Assembly (NCBI GenBank): GCA_022457155.1
Contig: JAJGOT010001115.1
Location: 1-64,000, forward strand
Length of the DNA: 64,000 nucleotides
DNA from: Cladopsammia gracilis
Lineage: Eukaryota; Cnidaria; Anthozoa; Scleractinia; Dendrophylliidae
Direction of reading: 5' to 3'
Shown here: piece by piece, positions 36,553 through 47,108 of the stretch
Layout: every line of letters starts with the position of its first letter
Numbering within the stretch: position 1 is the stretch's first letter
Position numbers and translations under genes: made by a program
The notes under the pieces: model-generated
Databases searched by the model: none
What the model was told of the DNA's origin: nothing
What the model saw: only the letters and a program-made list of their open reading frames with translations

Positions 36553-37410
36553 CTTTATTGGGTTCAGCAAATATAGTTGAAGCAACTAGGGCATGGTGCA
36601 TGACTATTGAAGCATGGTGTTGTACTGCATGGGGCCATACCCTTGCAATATATAATCATATATGGGAAATAAAAAATAGATTTGGGGCAATAAAATTATT
36701 ATATATTCAAGAAATAGTAAAAGTGAAACCTTTTAGGGCAATTTTAAGGTGTGCAGGCCTTTTTTAAGCCTAACGACTTCAGGCGACCTTAAGCGACAAA
36801 GGGCGACTTAAGGCGACTTTAGGCGACTTAGGGCGACTTTAGGCGACTTAAGGTCCCAGAGTAGGCCTTCTTTTTAACATTTCAGCCATTCATTTGGCAA
36901 TATAAAATCATTTGAGGTGTTGAAACTGAGCAAAACATCGCGTTATCGCCGAAAACTAGCCATGGCCTCTTTCCATCTGTTTTGAAATGCCCGCGGCCGT
37001 TTTTTCCGAAATGTTTAATACTTTCACTAAGCTGATACTATATATACTTCTGGTCACGTCATGTAACATTCTAAATATGTCAGACTAACGTAAGTCGCGT
37101 AAACAACATGTCACGTGTCCTTTTTTGTAATAGATGATGACAGGCCAAGCATAAATCCTGCTCCTTGCTAAAATAATTTTCGCCCTGCTTTAGAATAATG
37201 TTACCCCAAATATGTGCTAGAGAGATTTTTCCTTTTTGATCAAAATTAAAATATAAGAGGCCTCGACTGTTGTTCTAAATGTTGTCGATTCTTTGATCTT
37301 AGGAATAATTCTCTATCTGTGATACTGACAGAAGGAAGTTACGTTTTCCAGGGCCGTTTAGAATGTTTAGTTCTGCCGTGGTTTGTTTGCTTGCTCTTGG
37401 TACAGCAATT

Positions 37411-37555
37411 GGGTTTTACTTCGTGTACCGCACAGATGACGTAAAACAATAGGAAACATTGTTTTCGGTCATTGTTTTTGGGTAAGAGAATTTTGATGAA
37501 GCATTGTTTCCTTTTGTTTTACGTCATTTGTGTCCTCTACATGAAGTAAGAGCCC
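37411..37555. mobile_element. Foldback MITE inserted in duplication copy B
   Basis: GGGTTTTACTTCGTGTACC...GATGACGTAAAACAATAGGA is mirrored by TCCTTTTGTTTTACGTCATT...CATGAAGTAAGAGCCC. Copy A (near 13095) lacks this sequence, so the insertion postdates the duplication. Extra B-only sequence continues to about 37645. Confidence 0.7.
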
Positions 37556-39736
37556 AACAATTAGGTTTGTTTTTGAACATAAACTAAAGTATGGCATCCA
37601 GCGTGTACAATCAATCAAATTTACCTATTCTGTCAACTAACAAACAACTATTGTAAAGTATTGAATTGCTTAGGTTACAAATTAACTAATCAAACTCATA
37701 AAAAAAACAACTAATAAAGCTTATCAATTTACGTATGCAGCTATATATTCTTGGCAATAGTTATTTATGTATACACTCGATTAAAAAAAGGTGTCATAAA
37801 CAGTACAAACCATGAACGATACTACCGAATGGTTTTCTGGGAAACGAAAAAATTACTGTGTTCTCAGATAACCTGCACATTATTATAACAAAGCATGCCC
37901 AAAATCATTCTCTGGAAAATGTTTAGGAGGGAGTAAATCTTTAACATTAATAAACGGTATGGTAACAAGTCTTATTAGCCAAACATTCCCAAAATGCTAC
38001 GGTGTATCGTTTATAGTTGATATGTATTTTTCACGGCATCGTTTCTTCAAATATACGTACATTCCAGATACAAAGGGTTTATCACTGAATTTTAAAAGTG
38101 CACAATTGTATTTGTAAAAAAAAAAGAAGATTAAAAAACCTAAAAAAAAAGAGCAAATGCTACAATAATTGTAAGCCACTCGTTCTATTTGAATGGTTAA
38201 CCACATGAAAATCTGGGACAAAATTTGTCGAGGGCAGGACTATTTTAGGAAGCGCAGCGCTGTAAGTGGCACATGTAATAATGGGCGCAATAAGATCTAA
38301 GCACAAAAATTTTTGTTGCCTACATGTACAAATGACATAATGTTGAAAAAAATGTCTGTAAAATTATCCTTCTCATTTCTTATCATCGACACTTTTTATT
38401 TGGGGTAGAATTCCCGGGCGCAGCTAGAGTGTTTGCGAGGCAATTTCCCCTTTCGTAAACGGGCGCTGCCATTTTCGCGACAGTTAGAAACATTTTCACC
38501 TAAGAACCCTTTGTAACCTAAAAGAATATTAATTAAAAAAGGTGCTTTACTTAATGATACATAAAAAACGGGTGACCCTATCCTAAATCCAACCTAATCG
38601 CGAATCTAGCGTAGATCGAATTGCTTTACCTAGGCCCAATCTTGTCTGATAATGATAGCCTATTTTCGTCCTAACCCAGGCATAAACTAGAGCAGAAATG
38701 GCATCGACTATTACAAAAGGCTTGGTTACTAATGAATGTTAATGATGGCATCGACCGTTAAAAATGGCATCGATCGTTTACGAAAGCGAAATCAGCATCT
38801 GCGAGGTGCTACCCTCACTTATGGAGAACTCCTTCTTACAAGCAATTGCTTATAGCTATATAATAAAGGCGAGAGTCTTATTATCACTAGTCGGTGGGAG
38901 ACACTTTTCAAGAAATACAAGCTAGGTTTTTTCCCCAAAGCGACATACAATAACTAATTAATTTGAAACGATTCGCAGTCATGTTAACACATTTTTCAGC
39001 TTAAGAGCAATGCCATTGAATGTTTATTGTTTTCCTAGACAACGGCCGCTATATTGGAATTATAACCGTTATTTGAAGATAGCCTTTAATTTCTATTTAC
39101 AGCTAAATAGTTGTCCAATAGATGAAGTCTCCATCACTTTTGGAATCAAAGATAGACAGCAAAATTTCCACCACTGCCAGGCTGATTATCAGCAGTTGTG
39201 CCATATATTGCTGGTACACCTGCATTTGCACGATCAAGTTGAGAATCATTTGGCACAGGCTGTGAAAGAAAAAGGAACAACGAAAATAATATATTTTGAC
39301 ATTTAATACAATATAATACTTTGTGGTTGTCGTCACTTGGACAGAGTGCGCTCGATGCATATAGTAGAGCAGGGATATGTTTTTTATACGATGTAATGTT
39401 ACAAAACAGTAACTCTAGTTTCACGTTCGGTGATGATCATCAGACTGAATAAAAATGTCGTTAAACGATGTTAAAAGCAACTCGCACGCGCGTATCAAAA
39501 GTCGTATGCAAACATACCGAATTAAAGGTTGTAATTAAGAGTTCCATTGTCGGGGCTATCCCCAACCAGTTCGATTCTAATTAACTTTCAGTTGCTAAGT
39601 AATAGCTTGTGTGGAGGGCTGGACCCTGATGTTTTCTGCATAAAAAATGGTTTTCATGCCTGCTTTTTTAAATAAGTTCTGATCACCTGTTGTGTAAGGG
39701 TGTTTATCAGCGGTCAGGATGCATAACGTTTCCGCG

Positions 39737-40018
39737 CTAGATACAGACTACATTGTTAGCATTGCCTTTATACACACTAGCGCGCCTCAAAATAGACCAC
39801 TTGATCGAGAAGTCAACCTTACGAGCCTTCAACTCCCAAATAAACTTTGAAAGAGTAGTTTTGGCTGAATGCTTCTCGTGATTGAATGAAAGGTTGTGGT
39901 TATTGAAGCAGGTATTGAATGGGTTTTCAGTCATTCCGATGTAGATTTTGTCGTCGTGACCTTGGTCAGATACTGTTGCTTTGTACACAAGGTTAGAAGT
40001 AAGTTGTCTCATGTGAAA
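39737..40018 (-). mobile_element. Penelope-like element GIY-YIG domain fragment
   Basis: The minus-strand frame contains LVYKATV...IYIGMTENPFNTCFNNH and KFIWELKARKVDFSIKWSIL, the pattern of the GIY-YIG endonuclease domain that ends Penelope-like retroelements. Only this fragment remains. It lies in B-only sequence of the segmental duplication, so it is a late arrival. Confidence 0.7.
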
Positions 40019-40640
40019 CTCGAGAAACTATTTTGTAACATCACATCGTGAAAAAAAAAACATCTTGACGTTTATGATTGTGAGTGTACAATTACAGGAA
40101 CTTCTAATCGACATTGGTGCTTATTATAAGAATGAGCCAGCTTAAAGAGGCTATGTCGCGAGGATGACGGTTGAGTACTGGGTACTAACAACTTGAAAAA
40201 CGTCCGGTGGCTTTTTATCAAGTTGGCGGCCATTACTGTCGAATTCGCTGCAATCCGTTCCATCCCGTCGTATTGCGTGGAAGGATAGATCCCAAGTTTA
40301 CAAATTAGTTAGAGTATTTACTTGGCTAGATTTTTGGTAAATTATTTCTGCGATTTGTTAGTCGTACCTCCGAAAAATTCGATGTCTTCCAGTAGTGGTG
40401 GAAGTTGGGGAGTGTTTCTTTACCTCGTGTGGTTCGACACGAGTGCAAGCGCGATAAAACTTGCCGCGATCCGAGAGGGTACAATAGAAATTTGACATGT
40501 GTGACGTTACCTGACGTCACATGACAGGAACTCTTTACGCAGACTCACCTTGCGACATAGTAACTTTAACACGAATTTCGCTATTTTACAATTTGGAGTA
40601 ATCTGATAAAATCTCCCTATGAGATAGCCTGGTAAGCCTG

Positions 40641-40756
40641 GGTCAATTTAATAAAACTTTTACAAGTGTAATTTACAAGCGTAGCCATTTTTTCAGAGGT
40701 TGAAAACAATAGCTACACTTGTAAATTACAAGTGTAAAAGTTTTATTAAATTGACC
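40641..40756. mobile_element. 116-bp palindromic MITE with CCTG target duplication
   Basis: The element runs from GGTCAATTTAATAAAACTTT to its reverse complement and is flanked by CCTG at 40637-40640 and 40757-40760. Copy A shows the uninterrupted site AAGCCTGGTTTGAG near 14475. That gives an internal empty-site proof of insertion and length. Confidence 0.9.
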
Positions 40757-42251
40757 CCTGGTTTGAGAACCAGGAATGCGTGGTTTAATAACTGAACCAG
40801 GCTTAGACCTGCATGTTAACTCTGGTTTAACTAGACTTTTGGTGCAAAAGTCTGCAACAAAGTACAGTCAAAGTCAAATTGGATCCCTCTCTACAAAACA
40901 TTGTTCTTGTTTTCTTAAGTCATTATTTTCTGTTGCTTGTATAGTCTGATTCCTATAGCTAGCCCCTTGATAATTGAACAAACCAGTTAGTTTGGATGGG
41001 GCTAGTATATGTAATGCGCATGATAAATACACCTCGGTAGTTTGGGTGACTACTATTTAACCGAACTGTCCGAGATACAGAAGTAAATAAGTCATCGTAA
41101 AGAAGTTCACAAGGTTTCATTTCGAGTGTTTAAGCGCTTCGACAGACTAAATCATTCAAAGCAAGTTTCGTTACGACGTGGTTGACTTACCTGATAATGC
41201 ATGTAATACATTGGAGAGGGCTGAAGCCTGTTATAACTAGCATCACTGGTTTTAGCGATAGCAGCAGCAATCATGATTTCAATGATAGACAGTATGATGG
41301 TGATTCCAAATACCGCCAGCGCATCTCGTTCTTCCTCAGTGTACTCCGACACTGTGTCTTTCTTCACATAGTCCGAAAAGGCGCCCTGCTTGGTAAGCAA
41401 TAACCACTCCATTCCCCAAAAGTGATACAGGTTTACTATCATTGCTGAGTACAGAATACACGCCACGCTGGCTGACCAAATAGCATTGATCTAGTATGAC
41501 AAACAAAGAGAAGATGTAATCCTCTTTGAAAGTGAACAATATCCACGTGAACGATGGCAAGTTTCTCATAAACATATTTCATTTCAGTTATTAAGATGTT
41601 GACCATAATGCACGCCCTTTACTTAAAAACTTAGCTTTTTTTGTAGTTCCTGACTTTGAATTCTTCGTCGAATCAGGAACTCAAAGATTCTCCTTGTCAT
41701 TTCCTTCAAAAACTTTCTGAACATATCAAATCACCCCGCCAGCAGAGCCATGCTACATGCATGTTGCAAAATAACACCATATACATTGATTTATAAAACA
41801 GCAGTATTTGAAAAAATACATATTTATTTAAATTCCAATGATAATACATTAAAAAGACTTTCCGACACACATAAAATGTAATTGATTTGACAAAATGTAC
41901 TGGTCATTATTATTAAACTATTGTCACTTTCCATGTCTTCCCTATATCAACCAGTGTACATTCACTTGGAAGATGACAAAGCTTTAGAATTTCATGATGC
42001 TCAAACTCTCTATTCTGTATGATCTGGGAATGATCAAACCGTACATGTACATGTACATGTTTATAACCAATTCACTAAGAAAAATGTCCTATCCATCAAG
42101 TGCTTATTACTTTAATTTACTATTTGTTTTCATGTTTTTAAGAAAGAAAGAAATCCAGTTTGCCAATGTTTCGATGTACATGTACCTCAATAAAACCTTA
42201 AATTTGTGCAATAGTCACTGGGTGGCCTTTTTCGCAGCACCCAAAAATGGC

Positions 42252-42533
42252 CAGGCAGGATGGGAGGATGGGAGGCAGCGTGGTCGAGTGGTTAGGGCGT
42301 CAGACTTGTAATCTGGAGGTCCCGGGTTCAAGTCCCGCTCTGACCACTTGCTGGAGTTGTTTCACGGCAGACCCGAGTTCAGCTCCTCGACCACGCTTAT
42401 AAAATAGCCAACTGGTTTGCCTCCTGCCAGTTGGGATTTTTAAAATGTTATGTTCTATTTGAATATTTGTTTCTTTATTTAGTGTCCCCAATTAGTGCTC
42501 GCGCGCTAAATACCTTGACACTTAAATAAAGTG

Positions 42534-42584
<51 letters not shown>

Positions 42585-42585
42585 A
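42252..42585 (+). mobile_element. tRNA-derived SINE with (ATT)n tail
   Basis: The head GGCAGCGTGGTCGAGTGG...GGTTCAAGTCC has A-box and B-box promoters and an anticodon loop CTTGTAA (Thr-TGT like). The acceptor stem pairs only partly. A body and AATAAAGTG precede about 16 TTA/ATT units at 42535-42583. The tail and poor acceptor stem make it a SINE, not a functional tRNA gene. Confidence 0.75.
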
Positions 42586-42589
42586 ACAG

Positions 42590-44287
42590 AACCTCAGAAA
42601 GCAATGTACCCTGGTTGAGACTGACCCTTTAATGATTTAAAGGGATGGTCAGATAATTACACTACAGCACTTTTTACAAACAGACAGTATCATTATTAAT
42701 TGAAAATATTTAGTCATTGTAAAAAAATCCATTTACTGTTTCAGTAGTAGAAAATCCACCTTATGCTTATACTGAATATACTGTACCAAGGGATGCCTCT
42801 TCAACAGTCTGTTGAAATAGAGAACTTTTAATTGCATGTTCACACTTATTATTTATGTGCATCCTTACTGCACATACAGTTGATGTCACAGTGCCATGCT
42901 ACATCATGCAACTCAGCCATGCACAGAGGAGCAAGCGAACGTAAACACGTTGACGACCAAAGGAAGCCAAAATGCACTCAGTCGAAGCATCGTGCAGCTG
43001 CAAAGTGCAAAATGACGTCGGTTATTTCGCTCAAACCAAAGCAAACTTCCCACGAAAATGTTTACTAGATTCCAATCTTTCCAAAACCGAGTGTGGATGT
43101 TGAATTAACGCCTGTTAAAATTAGTTAGAACGCTTATAGCAATGACCGCACGGTCGAACTCCATACAAGACTTTATAGACTTTATACGAAATTGCTCACT
43201 TCAAGGTCAAAATGACGGTACTTTTTATTTAAAGTTATTTAAACATTTTAACGTTTCTAGATAGAATAATAACCATAGTACTAGAATCCGAGTTTGGATT
43301 ACAAAAAAGTAACTCAGAAATACGCGAAATTTTGATTTTCCTTTAAAAAATGACTTTTTTGCTATGATTTAAGGGTCAAATTGGGAGCCTGGTGACGAGT
43401 GAAAATACTATATAGGCAAATGTCACCCAATTTTTTGCCATGATTATATACACCTTTTTCGATGGTTTAGAATATAATACGGGCGGATATTTTACAGTTG
43501 CGTATTTTTTTTTTTTTTGCCTTGCAGAGGTAAGAAAAAATGCGAGTAATGAGTAGTTGTCCGCACGTCCTACATGTTAAACTATCGAATAAGGTGTGTA
43601 TTTTATATTATTCTCAATTCAATAATAAATATTTTCCTGGGTGTGTTTGTCTACCCATTTCAAATCATGTGATGTTAATATTGAGTCTGACATCATGTTA
43701 ATCCTCTGACGCAAACCGCCACCCCCACTAATGGTTTTTCTTCGATTTTTTTCAAGAGCATTTATCATTAGCTCGCGGATGTGTCCAGCATAACATCTCT
43801 CTAAAAAGAATAACTTGCAATGAAATTAAACTGCAATTTTCGGCCACAAAGTGTGAAGCAAGCTAGGTTAATGTTTTTGCAAACATAATTTCGGATAGTT
43901 TGTCAGCTATGATTGTCCCACACGAGACTATCAGAAATTTAACGGCCCTTGAAAATTATTCAAAATGCTGAATACCAACTTCTTGAAACAGAAAGATATA
44001 TTATAATATTATATTGTAAAATTTGGTCACCGTGTACGGTCCAAACAACCATGAAATAACAGCAAGGTCTTTTGAGGTTACTAACCAGTAGAACTATAAG
44101 TATGTTTTACTCCTTGTCAGTGACCAGCTAAGGACCAAAAATGACTAGTCAACTAGTTAACTTATCAATATGCAATTTTTGTTTATCATTTGTTTTACTG
44201 ACTGAGTGTTGAGGTGACTGATCATCTCATTATAAAGACCTATTCAAACTGGCCGATATGTTCCACGGTAGCGAATTAAGCGCTGGA
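42590..44287. other. Host stretch up to the second Polinton
   Basis: It includes the 43770-44097 block homologous to 6540-6840. I see no coding region. Just outside the Polinton the six bases at 44282-44287 are GCTGGA, the candidate target duplication to look for beyond the right end. Confidence 0.4.
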
Positions 44288-44565
44288 AGTAGTTGATATT
44301 AGCCACTTTTGAGACAGTCCAAATTTCTCCCAGTTTAAGCAGTTCACAAGAATTCTAAAAAATCCTCAAAAATTCGTCGAGTTCCGCCATTTTTCACACA
44401 ATTGATAATTTCTTCAAATCTGCTCAATCTATCAGAATTGTGATGATTCTGCTGAATTTAGCTGGTGAAAAATTCTTTGTTAATTGCCTAAATCAGCAGG
44501 AAATGAATTGTGTGAAAACTGGGGGGAAATTTGGACTGTCTCAAAAGTGGCTAATATCAACTACT
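44288..44565. repeat. Terminal foldback of the second Polinton
   Basis: The first 40 bases (from AGTAGTTGATATTAGCC) are repeated perfectly inverted, ending at 44565. Inside, CCATTTTTCACACAATT pairs with AATTGTGTGAAAA near 44510, and CAGAATTGTGATGATTCTG forms a central hairpin near 44435. The whole 278 bases behave as one imperfect palindrome, just as at the end of the first Polinton. The flanks GCTGGA and GACTGC do not match. Confidence 0.85.
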
Positions 44566-44595
44566 GACTGCTAAAAATGAGCACAAAAAATAATC

Positions 44596-45261
44596 TTGAA
44601 ATTAGGCATTCTGAAAAAATCTTTCCCTAAATTCCGCAGCGGCCAAATTCCATCCAAAACTCAAAAAAATCTCTCTCCGGCAAAGAAAATGTCTGATTCC
44701 GAAGAAGAAGAAATCGATTTCACTCCTGAAATTATTCGAGAAATCCGCACAACATGCCATTCTCCCAAAAATCCCAGGCTGGAACATTTCAAAAATATCA
44801 TCCGCAAAAATCAGGGGAAAAATCAAATTCCACTCAAAGATCTCGAATTTTATCAAGAACAAATTCTCTCCCAAATTCCCCGTGACGAAATCACAAGAAA
44901 AAAAGTCCGGGATTTCGTCAAAGCTTCCAAGTGGAAAAAAGTCCATGGCAACGATCATGCAATTTTTAATCACATAACAGGTCACGACGGAAATGATTAT
45001 GAACACCTGGAAAAATTCCTCATCGACGATTTTAAATATTTTTCACTTGCATATAATGACCTTCATCCCAGCAGAAAAAAGTTTCTCAATTGCCATCAAG
45101 TTCTTTTCGCCCTGTTGAAGAAGAACGGTTTCAATCCAAATGAAGATGATTTCAAACTGCTTATTCTCCCATCCAGACGGGCGGAACAAGAAAAAATAAT
45201 CCAAACAAAATCAATACAAAAAATGTCATTGGAAAGAAAATGGATCCATTTGAAAAAATAA
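44596..45261 (+). CDS. VLTF3-like late transcription factor, putative
   Basis: The start is either 44596 or the ATG at 44689 (MSDSEEEE...); the second looks more natural because the first 31 residues are basic low-complexity. The protein runs: an acidic start, LEHFKNIIRKNQGKNQIP, a helix pair, then RKKFLNCHQVLFALLKKNGF and a basic end. This succession resembles the poxvirus/NCLDV late transcription factor VLTF3 family, which acts at late promoters. The call rests on pattern similarity only and no search was run. The gene is the first inside the left terminus and overlaps the next gene by 22 bases. The frame is intact. Confidence 0.45.
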   Translation: MKLGILKKSFPKFRSGQIPSKTQKNLSPAKKMSDSEEEEIDFTPEIIREIRTTCHSPKNPRLEHFKNIIRKNQGKNQIPLKDLEFYQEQILSQIPRDEITRKKVRDFVKASKWKKVHGNDHAIFNHITGHDGNDYEHLEKFLIDDFKYFSLAYNDLHPSRKKFLNCHQVLFALLKKNGFNPNEDDFKLLILPSRRAEQEKIIQTKSIQKMSLERKWIHLKK

Positions 45262-45653
45262 TTTTCAATGAAGCCGAGCGAAGCGAAGCGAGCGAAGCGA
45301 GTGACCATGAAGATTGTTCCACTTGCTCAGAGGAAGAAATAAGAAGCGACGATGAAACTCCCACCACTTCAGACGAGGAATTCATTGCCTCTGATTCGGA
45401 GATGGAGGAAGCTGAGCGAAGCGACGAAATCGAAGACTCAATTGAACTCCTTTTTGAGTCATTTGTGAATCTCCAGGAGGAACATAAAATTCTCAGAAAT
45501 GAACTCCAAAAGCAAAGTTGCCTCCTGTGGAAAATCCACCGGGAATTGAAAGAAAAACCAAGCGAAGCAAAACGGGCCAAGCGAAGCGAAGTGAAGCGGT
45601 GTTTTGAAATAACAGACTTTGTGAATATTAATGTAAAAACATTCATATTCTGA
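45240..45653 (+). CDS. Acidic coiled-coil protein with SEA-type repeats, 137 aa
   Basis: The ATG lies inside the end of the preceding gene in another frame. The N-terminal half is very acidic and Ser/Glu-rich. The centre (SIELLFESFVNLQEEHKILR) predicts a coiled coil. Blocks of GAGCGAAGCGAAGCGAGCG encode EAERSEASEAS and similar runs at three places (45273-45303, 45412-45424, 45558-45600). These look like repeats inserted into the gene. Function unknown. Confidence 0.5.
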   Translation: MDPFEKIIFNEAERSEASEASDHEDCSTCSEEEIRSDDETPTTSDEEFIASDSEMEEAERSDEIEDSIELLFESFVNLQEEHKILRNELQKQSCLLWKIHRELKEKPSEAKRAKRSEVKRCFEITDFVNINVKTFIF

Positions 45654-46079
45654 CATTGCCCAGCTGCCCGGTTATTGACATATGGCGGCCAATCAAAATC
45701 GGTATTTTTCCTCACAATAAAGATTCCCACGCGTGGGAAATTATCTTTGTTCCATTGTGTAGATGTTATTTTTAATCCAAATGCTAACTCTTTGATGGTT
45801 GCCATAAAAGGTGATGAGACAATAAATATTCCCACGCGTGGGAAACTGAACCCAACGGTGCCCTGGAACCGAGTGATAAACAAGAGAGTGGGAAGGCATA
45901 TTATTTCGCCAGTTTTTCGGGGAATTTTGCCGGCTAAGTTAGCCAGTTTTTCGGGGGAGAAATATGAATTTCTCCCAGATTTCAGCGGAATATTTTCCAG
46001 AGTTTTTCAGCGGAATATTTGTTCAGTCAAGAAAAAATATTTTCCAGAATTTTTCAGCGGAACTTAATGATTGACTTTT
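45654..46079. promoter_or_regulatory. Intergenic region with paired CCCACGCGTGGG palindromes
   Basis: The perfect 16-base palindrome TTCCCACGCGTGGGAA occurs twice, at 45724-45739 and 45829-45844, about 105 bases apart. The following 200 bases hold several TTTTTCAGCGGAATATTT/TTTTTCGGGG phrases in tandem. The region separates convergent gene blocks, so the palindromes may be protein-binding sites or paired transcript ends. Confidence 0.5.
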
Positions 46080-47108
46080 TTAGCCCAGCTTTTCCACATC
46101 ACTCAGTGGAACCCAAGAATTAAATTTGTCAGGGTAACCTGTCCATTTTACAAGCGCGAGTTTTCGCTTATTATCGCGGCGAATAACTTTTTCAATTCGA
46201 AACACATCTTGCGTTGTCTTTTGAAGTTCCGCTTCGTAAAATGATCCAGTGATGTTTTCTCCCAACAGATCGACTAATTTATACGTTACAGGGTTTGTGT
46301 TCTTTATTTCGTCAATCACAAATATCTCTTCCGACCAGTTCGGGGTGAAACCTTTGTCAAATAATTGCCGTTTAAACTTTGAAATTCTCACCCTGTCGCC
46401 AACCCTGAATTTTGCCGGGTTGTGTTTAGCATAAATTAAATCTCCGTATAAATTAGCGAAAACCTTTTTCTCATTTTCCTGTTTGCTCGCCTCTGCGGGA
46501 CTCATCCGAATGCTCGAATGAAAACGATGATTATATTCATCCAGTAATTTGCCAAGTTTGTCCCAGTATATTGTATTGTTGTTAGCAGAAAACATCCGGA
46601 AGAGTTTCTCCTTAAAAGACCTGTTCCAGCGCTCAACAACAGATGCCTTTTCTTCGTTTTGTGTTGTGTACAATTTTACCCCATTCTTATCAAGCAGATT
46701 TTTCATTGTTGCGTTGAAAAATTCAGACCCTTTGTCACTCCAAAGCATTTTCGGTTTTCGCCCCTTGAATATATCTCGGAAAGCATCAGCCACTGTTTGG
46801 CCTCGCTTGTCTTTCAGGGGGCGAATCCAACCGAATTTTTAGAAAACATCGATCACCATCAGGAGATATCTGATTCCTTTATTCCACCTCGAAAATTTCC
46901 CCATCTCGACCAGATCAGCCGCCCAGATGTTGTCAATCCCATATGCTATGACTCGCCTCTTTGGAAAGCGTCGCCTGATTGGCTGGTGAAGTTCGTTTGC
47001 CAGATTTTGAGCCCAGCCTTCACTCAAAATCTTTTCCCGTTTTTTGGGGCACCGAGGCCAAGTTTTTGTTTTGCTTGAATTGTGTTTCTCGCCAAAGCAT
47101 GCCCCCAT
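46080..47108 (-). pseudogene. Polinton integrase (rve) with C-terminal chromodomain, one stop codon
   Basis: This DDE integrase inserts the element into host DNA. The core shows the first Asp in DNIWAADLVEM, the second in WSDKGSEFF and the Glu in SVVERWNRS about 33 residues on. A basic SH3-like part (KFRVGDRVRISKF) and a chromodomain (FRIEKVI...LALVKWTGYPDKFNSWVPL) follow. An in-frame TAA at 46839-46841 interrupts the core between the first and second Asp. The N-terminal zinc-binding part is not clear, and the 5' end overlaps the PLA2 gene in another frame; the start near 47108 is a guess. Chromodomain integrases are known to bias insertion toward certain chromatin. Confidence 0.85.

Larger units (their letters stand above)
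33679..36868. mobile_element. 3.2-kb interval with 26-bp perfect inverted ends and GGCGACTTAA subterminal arrays
   Basis: The left end AGGCCTACTCTGGGACC (33679) is repeated inverted at 36852-36868, extended by CTTAAGTCGCC on both sides. Just inside each end are arrays of a 10-base unit (GGCGACTTAA/GGCGACTTTA): 33708-33905 on the left, 36780-36850 on the right. This layout of short inverted ends plus subterminal repeats is typical of non-autonomous DNA transposons. No target duplication is obvious. The interval encloses a host-like exon pair and a smaller MITE. Confidence 0.6.
39146..41490 (-). pseudogene. Second MS4A-like copy, exons 3 and 4 only
   Basis: Exon 3 is 41191-41490 (100 codons; spans 3 and 4 with [20 protein letters not shown]). 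Exon 4 is 39146-39259 (soluble tail and stop). Both are phase 0 with the same splice signals as the intact copy. Exon 3 is seven codons shorter in the loop between spans 3 and 4. I could not find an exon 2 between 41.5 and 44 kb. The intron flank homologous to that of exon 1 ends at 44097 without the exon. The copy is therefore probably truncated, although the remaining exons show no stop. Confidence 0.6.
37095..41600. repeat. Segmental duplication, copy B (partner 12790-15300)
   Basis: It is colinear with copy A but enlarged by later insertions. It holds exons 3 and 4 of the MS4A-like gene, both still open with intact splice sites. Confidence 0.75.

Noticed and set aside
42252..42345. Functional tRNA-Thr gene
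   Set aside because: Acceptor stem pairs poorly and a SINE body with trinucleotide tail follows.
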